Shown: positions 17,905-27,355, numbered from the stretch's first letter. The stretch: DNA of 64,000 nucleotides from Acidobacteriota bacterium (GCA_018268755.1 JAFDVW010000009.1:62001-126000), one strand, 5' to 3'. The notes: generated from the sequence alone by a model not told the origin. Numbers and translations are program-made.

Positions 17905-18792
17905 ATGGCACACGTGACTCAAACCGTGCCGCGGCCGGAGCGGCTCTCGCCAGCGGTTCCCCAAGGTCTCTCCAGGTGGCAATGGGCGGTCCTGGCCGGG
18001 CTGACTGCCTGGCTGTACTTCCCCGTCCTCACTCACCTGGTGGGGCAATGGTGGAATGATCCCAACTTCTCCCACGGATTTTTCGTTCCGGCTTTTTCCC
18101 TCTATGTGTTGTGGAAAGATCGCGAGCGAATTGCCCGTACCCCAGTTCGGCCTGCCTGGTGGGGCGCGGTAATTTTCGTGGTCGGGCTCGCCACCCTGGT
18201 AGTGGGAAAACTGGGGGCAGAGCTGTTCCTATCACGCACTTCGTTATTACTGCTGCTGGCGGGGGCAGCGATTTTCTTTCGCGGCTGGCAATTCTTCCGC
18301 GCCGTGCTCTTCCCCTGGGCTTTCCTGGCCTTCATGGTGCCGATTCCGGCCATCATTTTTAACCAGGTGACCTTTCCCTTGCAGATCCTGGCTTCGAAGG
18401 CGGCGGCGCATGCCCTTCCCTGGCTAGGCGTCCCCGTGTTCCGGGAAGGCAACATCATCAACCTTCCCGCCATGCCGCTGGAAGTGGCGGAAGCCTGCAG
18501 CGGCATTCGCTCCCTGTTGTCGCTGGCCACGCTGGCCATTATTTATGGCTACACCATGGAACGCAGCATCTGGATCCGCGTGGTTCTGGCGCTTTCCGCC
18601 CTCCCCATTGCGGTCGCCGCCAACAGCCTGCGTATCGTGGGGACCGGGCTACTGGTGCAATATTGGGACCCGGAAAAAGCCGAGGGCTTCTTCCACGCCT
18701 TTTCCGGCTGGCTGATCTTTGTGGTTTCCCTGGCCATGTTGTTTGCCCTGCATCAAATCCTGCGCTACGCGGTGGAGAGGAAGAGGACATGA
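17905..18792 (+). CDS. Exosortase (EpsH/Xrt family)
   Basis: Multipass inner-membrane cysteine transpeptidase of 295 residues with about eight hydrophobic helices. Family signatures are WWNDPNFSHGFFVPAFSLY near the N-terminus, the catalytic cysteine in VAEACSGIRSLLSLATL, the conserved arginine in ANSLRIVGTG and the histidine in EGFFHAFSGWLIF. Exosortases cleave and anchor proteins bearing PEP-CTERM-like C-terminal signals. The ATG at 17905 gives a normal length; an in-frame TTG at 17848 would add 19 residues with no support. It overlaps the EpsI gene by ATGA. Unlike many proteobacterial XrtA proteins, the EpsI domain is a separate polypeptide. Confidence 0.93.
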   Translation: MAHVTQTVPRPERLSPAVPQGLSRWQWAVLAGLTAWLYFPVLTHLVGQWWNDPNFSHGFFVPAFSLYVLWKDRERIARTPVRPAWWGAVIFVVGLATLVVGKLGAELFLSRTSLLLLLAGAAIFFRGWQFFRAVLFPWAFLAFMVPIPAIIFNQVTFPLQILASKAAAHALPWLGVPVFREGNIINLPAMPLEVAEACSGIRSLLSLATLAIIYGYTMERSIWIRVVLALSALPIAVAANSLRIVGTGLLVQYWDPEKAEGFFHAFSGWLIFVVSLAMLFALHQILRYAVERKRT

Positions 18793-19430
18793 GGCCGGGG
18801 CTGCGTTTTTCGCTGATCGCCATTCTGCTGGGCGCCACCGCCATTTTCCTGCAGGCGCGCGGACGCAGCGAAGTTTTCCCTCCTCGACAACCACTGCAGG
18901 CGTTTCCTCATCAACTGCAAGCATGGTCGGGCAGCGATGTTTTCATTCCGCAGGAAATCCGCAATGTGCTGGGGGCGGGGGACTTTCTGCTGCGCATCTA
19001 TCGCCAGGACGACAGCCCTAGCGTGGACCTGTTTGTGGCCTACTTTCCCAGCCAGCGCGCCGGCGACACCATTCATTCCCCCAAGAACTGCCTGCCCGGC
19101 GCCGGCTGGTCTCCGGTGGACTCTTCGCGGACCACGCTGAACTTCCCGGGACAGCCGCCCCTTCCGGTCAACCGTTACATCATTGCCAAGGGCAATGAGC
19201 GGCAACTAGTCTTGTATTGGTATTGGGCCCATGACCGGGCGGTGGCAAGCGAGTACTGGGCCAAATTTTATTTGATCGCGGATTCCATCCGCATGAACCG
19301 CAGCGACGGTTCGCTGGTGCGAGTCACCACGCGCCTGGCCCCCGACGAGAGCGCCGCTGAGGCCGAGCAGCGCTTGGTTTCCTTTGCCGGAAACGTGGTA
19401 CCGCTGCTCAATGCCTATGTCCCACGATGA
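18789..19430 (+). CDS. EpsI family protein (exosortase partner, DUF3485)
   Basis: A 213-residue protein with an N-terminal membrane anchor (LRFSLIAILLGATAIFL) and a periplasmic EpsI domain with the conserved HSPKNCLPGAGW motif and LVLYWYWAHDR. The family accompanies exosortases, fused or adjacent, and is needed for EPS production in some bacteria; its biochemical role is unknown. The start at 18789 overlaps the exosortase stop (ATGA) and has GAGAGGAAGAGG upstream. An upstream in-frame ATG at 18663 lies inside the exosortase gene and was discarded. Confidence 0.9.
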   Translation: MRPGLRFSLIAILLGATAIFLQARGRSEVFPPRQPLQAFPHQLQAWSGSDVFIPQEIRNVLGAGDFLLRIYRQDDSPSVDLFVAYFPSQRAGDTIHSPKNCLPGAGWSPVDSSRTTLNFPGQPPLPVNRYIIAKGNERQLVLYWYWAHDRAVASEYWAKFYLIADSIRMNRSDGSLVRVTTRLAPDESAAEAEQRLVSFAGNVVPLLNAYVPR

Positions 19431-19565
19431 AATACGCGGCGGCTTCGCAGAAATCGCCCGAGATGCTGGTGTAGCGCCCGCCAAGCGCTTATTTTGGATG
19501 ATTACGAGTTATCGCCGCGGACCGGCTGGCAGTCGTCCGCCACACAACCTGCAGGGAGATTCCGA

Positions 19566-21860
19566 ATGAAGCGTTCTTCCATATTTCGTTTACTGCTCGC
19601 GCTGGCCATGATTGCCGCACTCGCCGGCTGCTCGCGGGACCCCAACGTGCGCAAGCAGAAGTACTTTGAGAGCGGAGAACGCTACTTTGAGAAGGGCAAG
19701 TACCGCGAAGCCGCCATCCAGTTCAGCAATGCGGTGCAGGTGGACCCGCGCTTCGGCGACGCCCATTACAAGCTCGCCCAGACCTATTTGCGCCTCCAGG
19801 AGTGGATGCGGGCCTATCAGGAGCTGAGCCGCACCCTGGAACTGCAGCCCGACAATTATCAGGCCCATGTGGACATCGCCAATCTGCTGGTGGCGGGGCG
19901 GGACCTGAAGCAAGCCCAGGAGCACGTGGATCTGCTGCGGGAAAAACAACCCAATCAGCCTTCCACTCATCTGGCGGCGGCCAATCTTCTGGCGGCGCAG
20001 CAAAACCTTCCCGCGGCCATCCTGGAAATGCAGAAATCGGTGCAGTTGGCCCCCGATCGCTCCGAGTCCTACTTGAACCTGGCCCTGCTACAATTGCGGG
20101 CCGGCCAATATGACCAGGCCGAAAGCAATTTCAAGAAAGCGGTGTCCCTCGACTCCAAGTCGATGAACAACCAGTTGGCCCTGGGCAGCTTTTATCAGAA
20201 CCGCGGCCGCTATCCGGAAGCCGAGCAACAGTTCCATCAGGCCATTCAAGCGGCCCCGGAAAGTCCCGAACCGCGCGCCGCCCTGGCCCGCCTGCTTCTG
20301 GTGGAGGGCAAGAAAAACGAAGTCGAACCTTTCCTGCAGCAGACCAAAAAAGACCTGGCCGATAATTCCGTGGGCTACCGCATGCTGGGCGATTTCTACT
20401 TCGCCTCCGGCGACCTGGACAAGGCGCTGGCCGAGTACCGCTCTCTATACGACCAGCACTCCAAAGACCTGCAGGTCAAGAAAAACTTCATTCAGTTGCT
20501 GATCCTCAAGAACCAGCTGGATGAGGCGCGCAAGCTGAATGACGAAATTCTCAAATCCAATCCCAACGAAAATGATGCGCTGATTTATCGCGGACAAATC
20601 CAGATTCGCGACGGCCACGCCAGCGAGGCGGTGCAGACCCTGCAGACTGCGATCAAGAACGATCCGGAAAACGGCGTCGCCCACTACCATTTGGGAATCG
20701 CCTTTGATCAGTTGGGCGACCTGGCGCGTTCGGAATCGGAATGGAGGACCTCGGTCCAGCTGCGCCCCGAGCTGACCGAAGCCCACCGCGCCCTGGCGGC
20801 GGTGGCCATTCGCAAACGCGACATGGCCGCGCTGGAACAAAGCGCCACCCAACTCGTCAATCTGCAGCCCAGCTCTCCGGAAGGCTATTCGCTGCGCGCC
20901 GTTGCCAACATCAGTCAGCAGCGCTATGGCCGGGCGGAAGAAGACATCCAGAAAGCCATCAGCGTGGCCCCGAACAATCCCACCGGCTACGTGCAGATGG
21001 GGAATTTGCGGCTGGCGCAAAAACAATATCCCGCCGCGGAAAAGGCCTACCAGCAAGCGCTCGACCGGGACAATGCGTCCGCCGATGCACTGGCCGGACT
21101 CATCAACACCTTCCTGTTGCAGAAGCAAACCGACAAGGCAGTGGCCGCCGCCAACGCGCAGATCGCCAAAGTCCCCAACAGCAGCGCGTTTTACGACTTG
21201 CTGGGCACGACGCTGTTTAACAACGCGCGCGACCTGGACGGCGCGGAAGCCGCCTTAAGAAAGGCCTGCGAGCTTGATAAGGCGAACTCCGACGCGCTGC
21301 TGAAGCTGGGCCAGGTCCAGGTCGCCAAAGGATCCGTGGATGAGGCGATCTCCACCTATAAGAAATCCATTCAGGACAATCCCCGGGAAATCAGTTTCTT
21401 CATCCTGATGGGCGAGCTGTATGAAGCCAAGCAGGACTGGGACAACGCCACCGATATGTATCAGAAGGCGCTCACCTTGCGTCCCGACAATCCCCTGGCG
21501 TCCAACAATCTGGCCTACGTGATGCTGCAAAAGGGCGGCAATGTGGACGTTGCTCTTTCCCTGGCCCAGGCTGCCCGCCGCGGCATGCCGGACTCGCCTA
21601 ACGCCGCCGACACCCTGGGTTGGGTCTACTTCCAGAAGGGCGCCTACCGTTCCGCCATCGATCTTTTCCAGGAAGCTTTGCGCCTTACGCAAAAATCCAA
21701 CCGTCCCGACAACGCCACTTATCACTATCATCTTGGGCTGGCCTACCAGAAAACCGACCAGCCGGCGCTGGCCAAAAAGGAGCTGGAACAGGTGCTCAAA
21801 ATTAATCCCAATTACAGTGATGCTGGAGAGGTGAAGAAGCTGCTGGCCCAACTTCGCTGA
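19566..21860 (+). CDS. TPR-repeat lipoprotein of the exosortase/EPS system
   Basis: A 764-residue lipoprotein. The signal peptide is MKRSSIFRLLLALAMIAALA with lipobox LAGC (Cys22), followed by Ser at +2, which would favour the outer membrane under E. coli rules. The rest is almost entirely tetratricopeptide repeats (for example YREAAIQFSNAVQVDPRFGD, SEAVQTLQTAIKNDPENG, AEKAYQQALDRD). Long TPR lipoproteins occur in PEP-CTERM/exosortase loci and probably scaffold the export complex. The start at 19566 has AGGGAG 7 bases upstream; an in-frame ATG at 19494 would spoil the lipoprotein signal. Confidence 0.88.
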   Translation: MKRSSIFRLLLALAMIAALAGCSRDPNVRKQKYFESGERYFEKGKYREAAIQFSNAVQVDPRFGDAHYKLAQTYLRLQEWMRAYQELSRTLELQPDNYQAHVDIANLLVAGRDLKQAQEHVDLLREKQPNQPSTHLAAANLLAAQQNLPAAILEMQKSVQLAPDRSESYLNLALLQLRAGQYDQAESNFKKAVSLDSKSMNNQLALGSFYQNRGRYPEAEQQFHQAIQAAPESPEPRAALARLLLVEGKKNEVEPFLQQTKKDLADNSVGYRMLGDFYFASGDLDKALAEYRSLYDQHSKDLQVKKNFIQLLILKNQLDEARKLNDEILKSNPNENDALIYRGQIQIRDGHASEAVQTLQTAIKNDPENGVAHYHLGIAFDQLGDLARSESEWRTSVQLRPELTEAHRALAAVAIRKRDMAALEQSATQLVNLQPSSPEGYSLRAVANISQQRYGRAEEDIQKAISVAPNNPTGYVQMGNLRLAQKQYPAAEKAYQQALDRDNASADALAGLINTFLLQKQTDKAVAAANAQIAKVPNSSAFYDLLGTTLFNNARDLDGAEAALRKACELDKANSDALLKLGQVQVAKGSVDEAISTYKKSIQDNPREISFFILMGELYEAKQDWDNATDMYQKALTLRPDNPLASNNLAYVMLQKGGNVDVALSLAQAARRGMPDSPNAADTLGWVYFQKGAYRSAIDLFQEALRLTQKSNRPDNATYHYHLGLAYQKTDQPALAKKELEQVLKINPNYSDAGEVKKLLAQLR

Positions 21861-21888
21861 TCTCACTTCCGTTTAGATCGTTTTAAGC

Positions 21889-21911
21889 TGCGGCCGCCCC
21901 TGGCGGCCGCA
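21889..21911 (+). terminator. GC-rich hairpin after the TPR gene, possible terminator
   Basis: A perfect 10-bp stem (TGCGGCCGCC / GGCGGCCGCA) with a 3-base loop, 29 bases after the TPR gene stop. The following bases (CCTGTTTGTTCC) are only weakly T-rich, so intrinsic termination is uncertain. Confidence 0.4.
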
Positions 21912-22046
21912 CCTGTTTGTTCCGGAACTAGACGTTGTCCAAGACCTGGACGGATTTGCCCCCTACTCCCCTCTTTCCTTGCAGGCACTTACGAATGGTC
22001 TCTGGCATGCCACTCAAGTCTGGAAGCTAGACCTTGGGGGAGCAGC

Positions 22047-25000
22047 ATGCACGTGGTTCGTAGCCGTTTTCAATCCTGGGTAGTTTGCCTTTTTCTGGCT
22101 GGCTTTGCTCAAAACGCCGTGCTAGGGCAGAGTGCACCGCAACCTGCGCCAAACCGGCGCATCCAACAGAGCTATGACCACTCCCCGTTGATGTTTGAGC
22201 CCAACCATGGCCAGAGCGACGCCCGCGTCCAGTTCCTCACTCGCGGAACCGGTTACTCGGCTTTTCTCACCGCCGGGAGCATGGTGCTTTCGCTGCGGCC
22301 CTCGGAGACCGGGTCCCCCTCCCCACAGAGCAAACCCGCTAAGGGAGATGGCACATTCTCCCTTCATCTGGTGGGTGCGGCAAGCAATCCGCGAGCGGTG
22401 GGCGAGGACCCCCTGCCCGGCAAAGTGAATTACTTCGTAGGCAAAGATCCCTCGCAATGGCGCACTGGAATTCCCACCTTTGCCAAGGTCCGCTACAAAG
22501 ATGTTTATCCCGGCATCGATCTGGTTTATTACGGCAATCAGGGCCGGGTAGAGTATGACTTTGTAGTGGCCGCGGGCGCGGACCCCAACCGCATTCAATT
22601 TGCTATCCAGGGCGCGGACGAGTTGAAGCTGGAAGACAGCGGAGATCTGGCCATCCGCAAAGCCGGCTCGGTCCTGCGTTTTCAGAGTCCGCTGATCTAT
22701 CAGGAAAAAAATGGCCGCCGCATCCCGGTCAGCGGAGGCTACGTTGTGCAAGGCAACGAATCGGTGGCCTTCCATGTCTCCGCTCACGACAAGAAGATCC
22801 CCCTGGTGATCGATCCGGTGCTGGTTTACTCCACTTATCTTGGTGGACGTAGCTATGACAACATTCAGGCCCTGGCGGTAGATTCGCAAGGCAATGCCAT
22901 CATCGCCGGGACCACCAGTTCCTCCGATTTCCCCCTGGCGGAAACCGGCAACTTCAATCCTGCGGTGAGCCGTGTCTTTGTCGCCAAGCTGGATGTAAGC
23001 GGTGCGACGCTCCTGTTTGCAGACTATCTGGGCAGCACGGATGGCAACGACTGGGCCTCCGCCGTCGCCATCGATGGCCAGGACTCCATTTATCTTACGG
23101 GGGGAACTTATGGGGCGGACTTCCCGGTCGTCCATGCCTTTCAGTCCGCCCTCAGCGGCGCCGACGATGGGTACCTGGTCAAGCTTTCGGCTGATGGCGC
23201 CGCGCTGACTTATTCCACTTATCTTGGCGGCACGGACTACGACTATCCCAATAGTCTGGCCGTGAACTCTCTCGGAGAAGCTTATTTGGCGGGGAAAACG
23301 CAGTCGCTGGATTTTCCGGTGGTGAATGCCGGCCAGGACAGCATCACGCCCGACCACAACATGAACTATGGCAACTACGGCTTTGTCAGCAAATTCGCGG
23401 CGAATGGCGCCTCTCTGGCCTTCTCCACTTATCTGGCCGGGACCGACGTCCTCGATGCCTGCGGAGGATTCTGCTCTCCCTTTCCCTCCACCTCGATTAA
23501 CGGCCTGGTGCTCGATGGGGCGGGCAATGCCTACGTGGGTGGCGCAACCAACAGCAATAACTTCCCCGTCAGCGAGAGCGCTTATCTTGAGCAACAACCC
23601 AACAGCCTGAATTTTTCCGGAAATAACACTGGGTTCATCAGCAAGCTGACGTCCTCGGGCGCGATCGAATACTCCACCTACTTCGGCGGGGGTGGCGTGA
23701 CCAATATTACTTCCATCGCAGTTGATGAAACGGGCGCCGCCTATGTCACCGGCGGGGCGGACAGCGATGGCACATTTCCCATTACTTCCACCAGCATCTG
23801 CAATCCGTCTTCTTTCGGAACGGGCTGCGGCAACGCTTTCGTGGCCAAACTGGCCCCTAGCGGAGAAAGCCTGGGCTATTCGACTTTTCTGGGCCACAAC
23901 AACAGCACCTCGGGACAGGCCATCGTGGTGGACACCAACCACAATGTCTTCGTGCTGGCGCAGTCCAGCGGGACCTCGCTCGCTCTGGTCAATCCCATGC
24001 AAAATTATGCGGGATCGAGCGACGTGTTGCTGATGGAAGTAGACCCCACCGGCGCCTCCCAACTTTGGGTCACGGCCCTGGGGGGAGAAGATGCCGACCT
24101 GGGCACGAGTCTGGTACTGGCCGGCGATGGAGCGTTGTACCTTGCCGGCTCCACCAACTCCTCGGCCTTTCCCACCACGCAAGCGGGTTTCGCGACGGTT
24201 GCGGGGGGAAACCAGGATGGCTTCGTGGCGAAAATCGCCATGGAGGACGCCGCGGCGGTCGCCATCAGCCCGCGCCTGCTGCAGTTCTCCACCCGCGGAG
24301 TAGGCACCACCAGCACCGCCAAGAGCGTTGTGCTGCGCAACGTAGGAACCGCCGCGCTGACCATTTCCAGCAAAGTGGTGAGCGGCGATTTTGCGGAAAC
24401 TGACGACTGTGGCAGCACGGTCCCCGCGGCCGGTAGCTGTACGCTGAATGTGAGCTTCACCCCGACGGCCCCCGGCTCGCGCTTCGGCAGCATCACCATT
24501 AGCGATGACGCCGCCGGTTCCCCGCACCTGATCAACCTGGTGGGAGATGGGTCCGCGCCGGTGGCGAGCTTAAGCAGCAGCAGCCTGACCTTTGTCAGCC
24601 TGCCGGTCCATAGCACGAGTTCGGCGCAGAGCGTGACCCTGACCAACACCGGCAACGCCACGTTGAACATCAGCGGAATCGCCGCCAGCGGCGATTTTGC
24701 CCAGACCAGCAATTGTCCGTCGGCGCTCTCGATTGCCTCCAGTTGCCAGATCCAAGTCACCTTCACCCCTTCTACCGGCGGTTTGCGCACCGGATCGCTG
24801 ACCATCACCGACGATGCCGCGGGCAGCTCGCAAGCTGTGAGTTTGACCGGCAGCGGATATGTCACCACGGCCACCATTTCCCCGGGGTCTCTCAGTTTCG
24901 CCAACCTGGCGGTGAGTTCCAGCAGCAGCGCGCAAACTGTGACCATTACCAACACGGGGGGAAATACCATGACCGTGTCTGCGGTCGCGGTCAGCGGCGA

Positions 25001-26012
25001 TTTTTCCCAAACCAACAACTGCACCACGCTGGCGGCCAGCGGCGGCACTTGCACCATCCAGGTACGCTTTACGCCGACTGCAGCCGGCTCGCGCAGCGGC
25101 ACACTCACCATTCAGAATGACGCGCAGGGGAATCCCCACAGCGTGAGCTTGAACGGAACGGGGAGCTCGGGCGCCGTCAGTCTCAGCACGTCCAGCCTCA
25201 CGTTTGCGACGCGAATGGCGGGCAGCACCAGCAGCGCTCAGACCGTCACACTCACGAACACGGGCAATGCGGCCTTGACCGTCACCAGCCTTCAGGCCAG
25301 TGGTGATTTCGCGCAGACCAATAACTGCGCGACGGTGGCGGCCAGCGCTTCCTGCGCGGTGCAGGTCACCTTCACCCCGACTTCGGCGGGCAGCAGGACC
25401 GGAACACTTGTTTTCACGGACTCCGCCACTGACAGCCCGCAGGCGGTCTCTCTTACCGGCGAAGGCATCGACTTTCGCATGGCGGCCGAAGCGAGCAGCG
25501 CGACCGTCAACGCCGGTCAAACCGCAACCTATGCGTTGCAGGTCAGCTCCTCTGGGGGAACTTTCTCAAACCCGGTGAATCTCACCTGCAGCGGGCTCCC
25601 CGCCTACTCGACATGCAGCCTCAGTCCGAACTCGGTGACGCCGGGGAGCAGTTCCGCGGGCGTGACCGTCTCCATCCACACCACGGGTCCGACTGCGGGC
25701 CTGGTCTGGCCGCAAACCAAGGCGGCGCCCACTATCTGGGCGTTCCTCAGCCAGAGCATCGGCTTGTTGGGCATCGTCATTTTTGGACAAAGCAAACGTC
25801 CCGGTAAATCGCGCTGGGGAATTCTCCTGGTGCTCTTACTGGCGGCCGTCCTGGTGTTGGCTGGCTGCGGCGGCGGACTGGGCAGCACGACCAATCCTGG
25901 TGGGGGCGGGAGTTCGAGCAATCGCACTCCAGCAGGGACCTATACGGTGATCGTGTTAGGCACCTCGGGAAGTGCGCAGCACTTCACCACGCTCACGCTG
26001 ACCGTGCAGTAG
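22047..26012 (+). CDS. Giant secreted SBBP beta-propeller / choice-of-anchor D protein with two-helix C-terminal cassette
   Basis: A 1321-residue exported protein. The signal peptide (SWVVCLFLAGFAQNAVLG) is followed by an N-terminal domain (LMFEPNHGQSDARVQFLTRG, GKVNYFVGKDPSQW, DLVYYGNQGRVEYDFVVAAG) shared with the 41.8-45.1 kb protein. Next come repeated SBBP propeller blades (residues ~265-735; YSTYLGG and AYVTG motifs) and four choice-of-anchor D Ig-like repeats (~736-1140). A final Ig-like domain (~1141-1321) is interrupted by two hydrophobic helices, a basic linker (KRPGKSRWG) and LVLAGCGGG before the last strands (TPAGTYTVIV...LTVQ). It is probably an adhesin or cell-surface protein. 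It lies downstream of the exosortase operon but has no PEP-CTERM motif. Confidence 0.85.
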   Translation: MHVVRSRFQSWVVCLFLAGFAQNAVLGQSAPQPAPNRRIQQSYDHSPLMFEPNHGQSDARVQFLTRGTGYSAFLTAGSMVLSLRPSETGSPSPQSKPAKGDGTFSLHLVGAASNPRAVGEDPLPGKVNYFVGKDPSQWRTGIPTFAKVRYKDVYPGIDLVYYGNQGRVEYDFVVAAGADPNRIQFAIQGADELKLEDSGDLAIRKAGSVLRFQSPLIYQEKNGRRIPVSGGYVVQGNESVAFHVSAHDKKIPLVIDPVLVYSTYLGGRSYDNIQALAVDSQGNAIIAGTTSSSDFPLAETGNFNPAVSRVFVAKLDVSGATLLFADYLGSTDGNDWASAVAIDGQDSIYLTGGTYGADFPVVHAFQSALSGADDGYLVKLSADGAALTYSTYLGGTDYDYPNSLAVNSLGEAYLAGKTQSLDFPVVNAGQDSITPDHNMNYGNYGFVSKFAANGASLAFSTYLAGTDVLDACGGFCSPFPSTSINGLVLDGAGNAYVGGATNSNNFPVSESAYLEQQPNSLNFSGNNTGFISKLTSSGAIEYSTYFGGGGVTNITSIAVDETGAAYVTGGADSDGTFPITSTSICNPSSFGTGCGNAFVAKLAPSGESLGYSTFLGHNNSTSGQAIVVDTNHNVFVLAQSSGTSLALVNPMQNYAGSSDVLLMEVDPTGASQLWVTALGGEDADLGTSLVLAGDGALYLAGSTNSSAFPTTQAGFATVAGGNQDGFVAKIAMEDAAAVAISPRLLQFSTRGVGTTSTAKSVVLRNVGTAALTISSKVVSGDFAETDDCGSTVPAAGSCTLNVSFTPTAPGSRFGSITISDDAAGSPHLINLVGDGSAPVASLSSSSLTFVSLPVHSTSSAQSVTLTNTGNATLNISGIAASGDFAQTSNCPSALSIASSCQIQVTFTPSTGGLRTGSLTITDDAAGSSQAVSLTGSGYVTTATISPGSLSFANLAVSSSSSAQTVTITNTGGNTMTVSAVAVSGDFSQTNNCTTLAASGGTCTIQVRFTPTAAGSRSGTLTIQNDAQGNPHSVSLNGTGSSGAVSLSTSSLTFATRMAGSTSSAQTVTLTNTGNAALTVTSLQASGDFAQTNNCATVAASASCAVQVTFTPTSAGSRTGTLVFTDSATDSPQAVSLTGEGIDFRMAAEASSATVNAGQTATYALQVSSSGGTFSNPVNLTCSGLPAYSTCSLSPNSVTPGSSSAGVTVSIHTTGPTAGLVWPQTKAAPTIWAFLSQSIGLLGIVIFGQSKRPGKSRWGILLVLLLAAVLVLAGCGGGLGSTTNPGGGGSSSNRTPAGTYTVIVLGTSGSAQHFTTLTLTVQ
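24254..25467 (+). repeat. Four tandem choice-of-anchor D Ig-like coding repeats
   Basis: Four ~100-residue units in the giant protein share SGDF(A/S)(E/Q)T...C, (V/I)(S/T/R)FTP and a closing (S/N)L(T/N/V)G(D/S/T/E)G pattern. Each has two cysteines about 12-14 residues apart that could form an intradomain disulfide. The units are diverged at DNA level, so recent slippage is unlikely. Confidence 0.75.
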
Positions 26013-26031
26013 GGCGGGCGATCGCTGGGCA

Positions 26032-26063
26032 TAAAAAGACTGCGCCCCCTCGGGGCGCAGTCT
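26032..26063 (-). terminator. Intrinsic terminator of the 26.1-27.2 kb regulator gene
   Basis: A perfect 12-bp stem (AGACTGCGCCCC / GGGGCGCAGTCT, 26037-26063) with a 3-base loop. On the minus strand it is followed by TTTTTAT, 29 bases after the regulator stop. It may also slow transcripts arriving from the giant gene on the other strand. Confidence 0.85.
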
Positions 26064-26091
26064 GGTACTTCTGCACAAATCGGAAGCGCTC

Positions 26092-27159
26092 TTAATCAGC
26101 CGCGGCGGGTTGGTTCGGGCCCGCCTCAGGACGCCGCGCGGCGCGGTTGGAGGGCAAGCCGGCATCGCGGATCTTGTAAAGCAGCGCCCGGTAACTGATG
26201 TTCAAAGCCCGGGCCGCTTGCTTGCGGTTCCAGTGGTTGGCCTGCAGCACGCGCAAAATGATCTTGCGCTCCAGCTCGCGCACCGCCTGCTTGGTCAGTT
26301 TCTTGAGAGAGATAGGCCCATCGAAATTGATGTCGGGATTGAAGTACTCCGGCTCCCGGGCCACCAAATCGCCGCTGATGACATCTTCCGTGCCCAGAAT
26401 CACGTAGCGCTTGATCAGGTTTTCCAGTTCGCGGATGTTGCCCGGCCAGTGATATTTCTGCAGCGTCGTCATCAGCTCCAGGCTTAGAGAACGCGCTTTG
26501 CAATTGTATTTCCGGTTGTAATACTCGAGGAAGTATTCCACCAGATCAGGAATATCGGAGCGGCGCTCCCGCAACGCGGGCAGATGCAGATTCACCACAT
26601 TGATGCGGTAAAACAAGTCCTGGCGGAAGGAGCCGCTCTCAATTTCCACCTCCAGCTTGCGGTTGGTGGCGCACACCACCCGCACTTCCACTTTCTTGTC
26701 CTCCTGGGCGCCGATGCGGCAGAATTGCCCGTCCTGCAGCAGCTGTAGCAGCTTGGATTGCAGGGACAAATCCAGCTCGGAAATCTCATCGAGAAAAAGC
26801 GTTCCGCGATGGGCCAACTCCACGCGTCCTGGCTTAGAGCCGACCGCGCCGGTGAATGCCCCCTTCTCGTATCCGAAGAGTTCGCTTTCCAAAAGGGTGC
26901 CGGGAATGGCCGGGCAATTGACCTTGACATAGGGTCCGGACTTCCAGGGAGATAGCCCATGGATCAGCCGGGCGATAATGTCCTTCCCGGTCCCACTTTC
27001 TCCCTCGATTAGCACGGGAACGTTGGCGCTGGCCAACTTGCCCAGGCGTTCGCGGACAGCATGCATGGCCTCAGAGCGGCCAAAAATGACCGCGTCCGGG
27101 GGAATCTCACCCAGAGATTGCACGAGGGAACTGACAGAATTTGTCACTGTTGTGGCCAT
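26092..27159 (-). CDS. Sigma-54-dependent Fis-family transcriptional regulator without receiver domain
   Basis: Intact AAA+ enhancer-binding protein (355 residues): Walker A GESGTGKD (about residues 53-60), sigma-54 contact loop ELFGYEKGAFTGA, Walker B GTLFLDEISEL, arginine-finger region FRQDLFYRINVV and C-terminal Fis HTH WNRKQAARALNISYRALLYK. The N-terminal ~25 residues carry no recognisable sensor, so activity may be set by expression or a partner. The start at 27159 has GAGGAG 4 bases upstream; a longer in-frame ORF to 27372 has no support. It is a candidate activator of the sigma-54 promoter at 17601. It ends in a strong terminator. Confidence 0.92.
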   Translation of the reverse strand: MATTVTNSVSSLVQSLGEIPPDAVIFGRSEAMHAVRERLGKLASANVPVLIEGESGTGKDIIARLIHGLSPWKSGPYVKVNCPAIPGTLLESELFGYEKGAFTGAVGSKPGRVELAHRGTLFLDEISELDLSLQSKLLQLLQDGQFCRIGAQEDKKVEVRVVCATNRKLEVEIESGSFRQDLFYRINVVNLHLPALRERRSDIPDLVEYFLEYYNRKYNCKARSLSLELMTTLQKYHWPGNIRELENLIKRYVILGTEDVISGDLVAREPEYFNPDINFDGPISLKKLTKQAVRELERKIILRVLQANHWNRKQAARALNISYRALLYKIRDAGLPSNRAARRPEAGPNQPAAAD

Positions 27160-27355
27160 AGGCTCCTCAATGTGGAAAGGAATTGCACCCGGAGCGCCAA
27201 ACTCCCCAAGTCTCCTCGCGGGGCCCGCGAATTGCCGGAAAGTCCTTTGTTCCATTTCTGTTACAAGAGAAAGGGGCGGGCTGACGCAGATCCAACCGGG
27301 GACGCTTAGCGGGTCTTGGGGGAGAAGGAAGGAAATAGCCAGTGGGAAAAGTTTT

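Noticed and set aside
19384..19569. Small ORF between epsI and the TPR gene, ending in an ATGA overlap
   Set aside because: It starts inside epsI, and no ribosome site or conserved motif supports it; the AGGGAG there belongs to the TPR gene.
22122..24527. An 801-codon minus-strand ORF inside the giant SBBP gene
   Set aside because: It is the antisense shadow of a repeat-rich G+C-rich gene; composition is Arg/Gly-rich with no recognisable fold.
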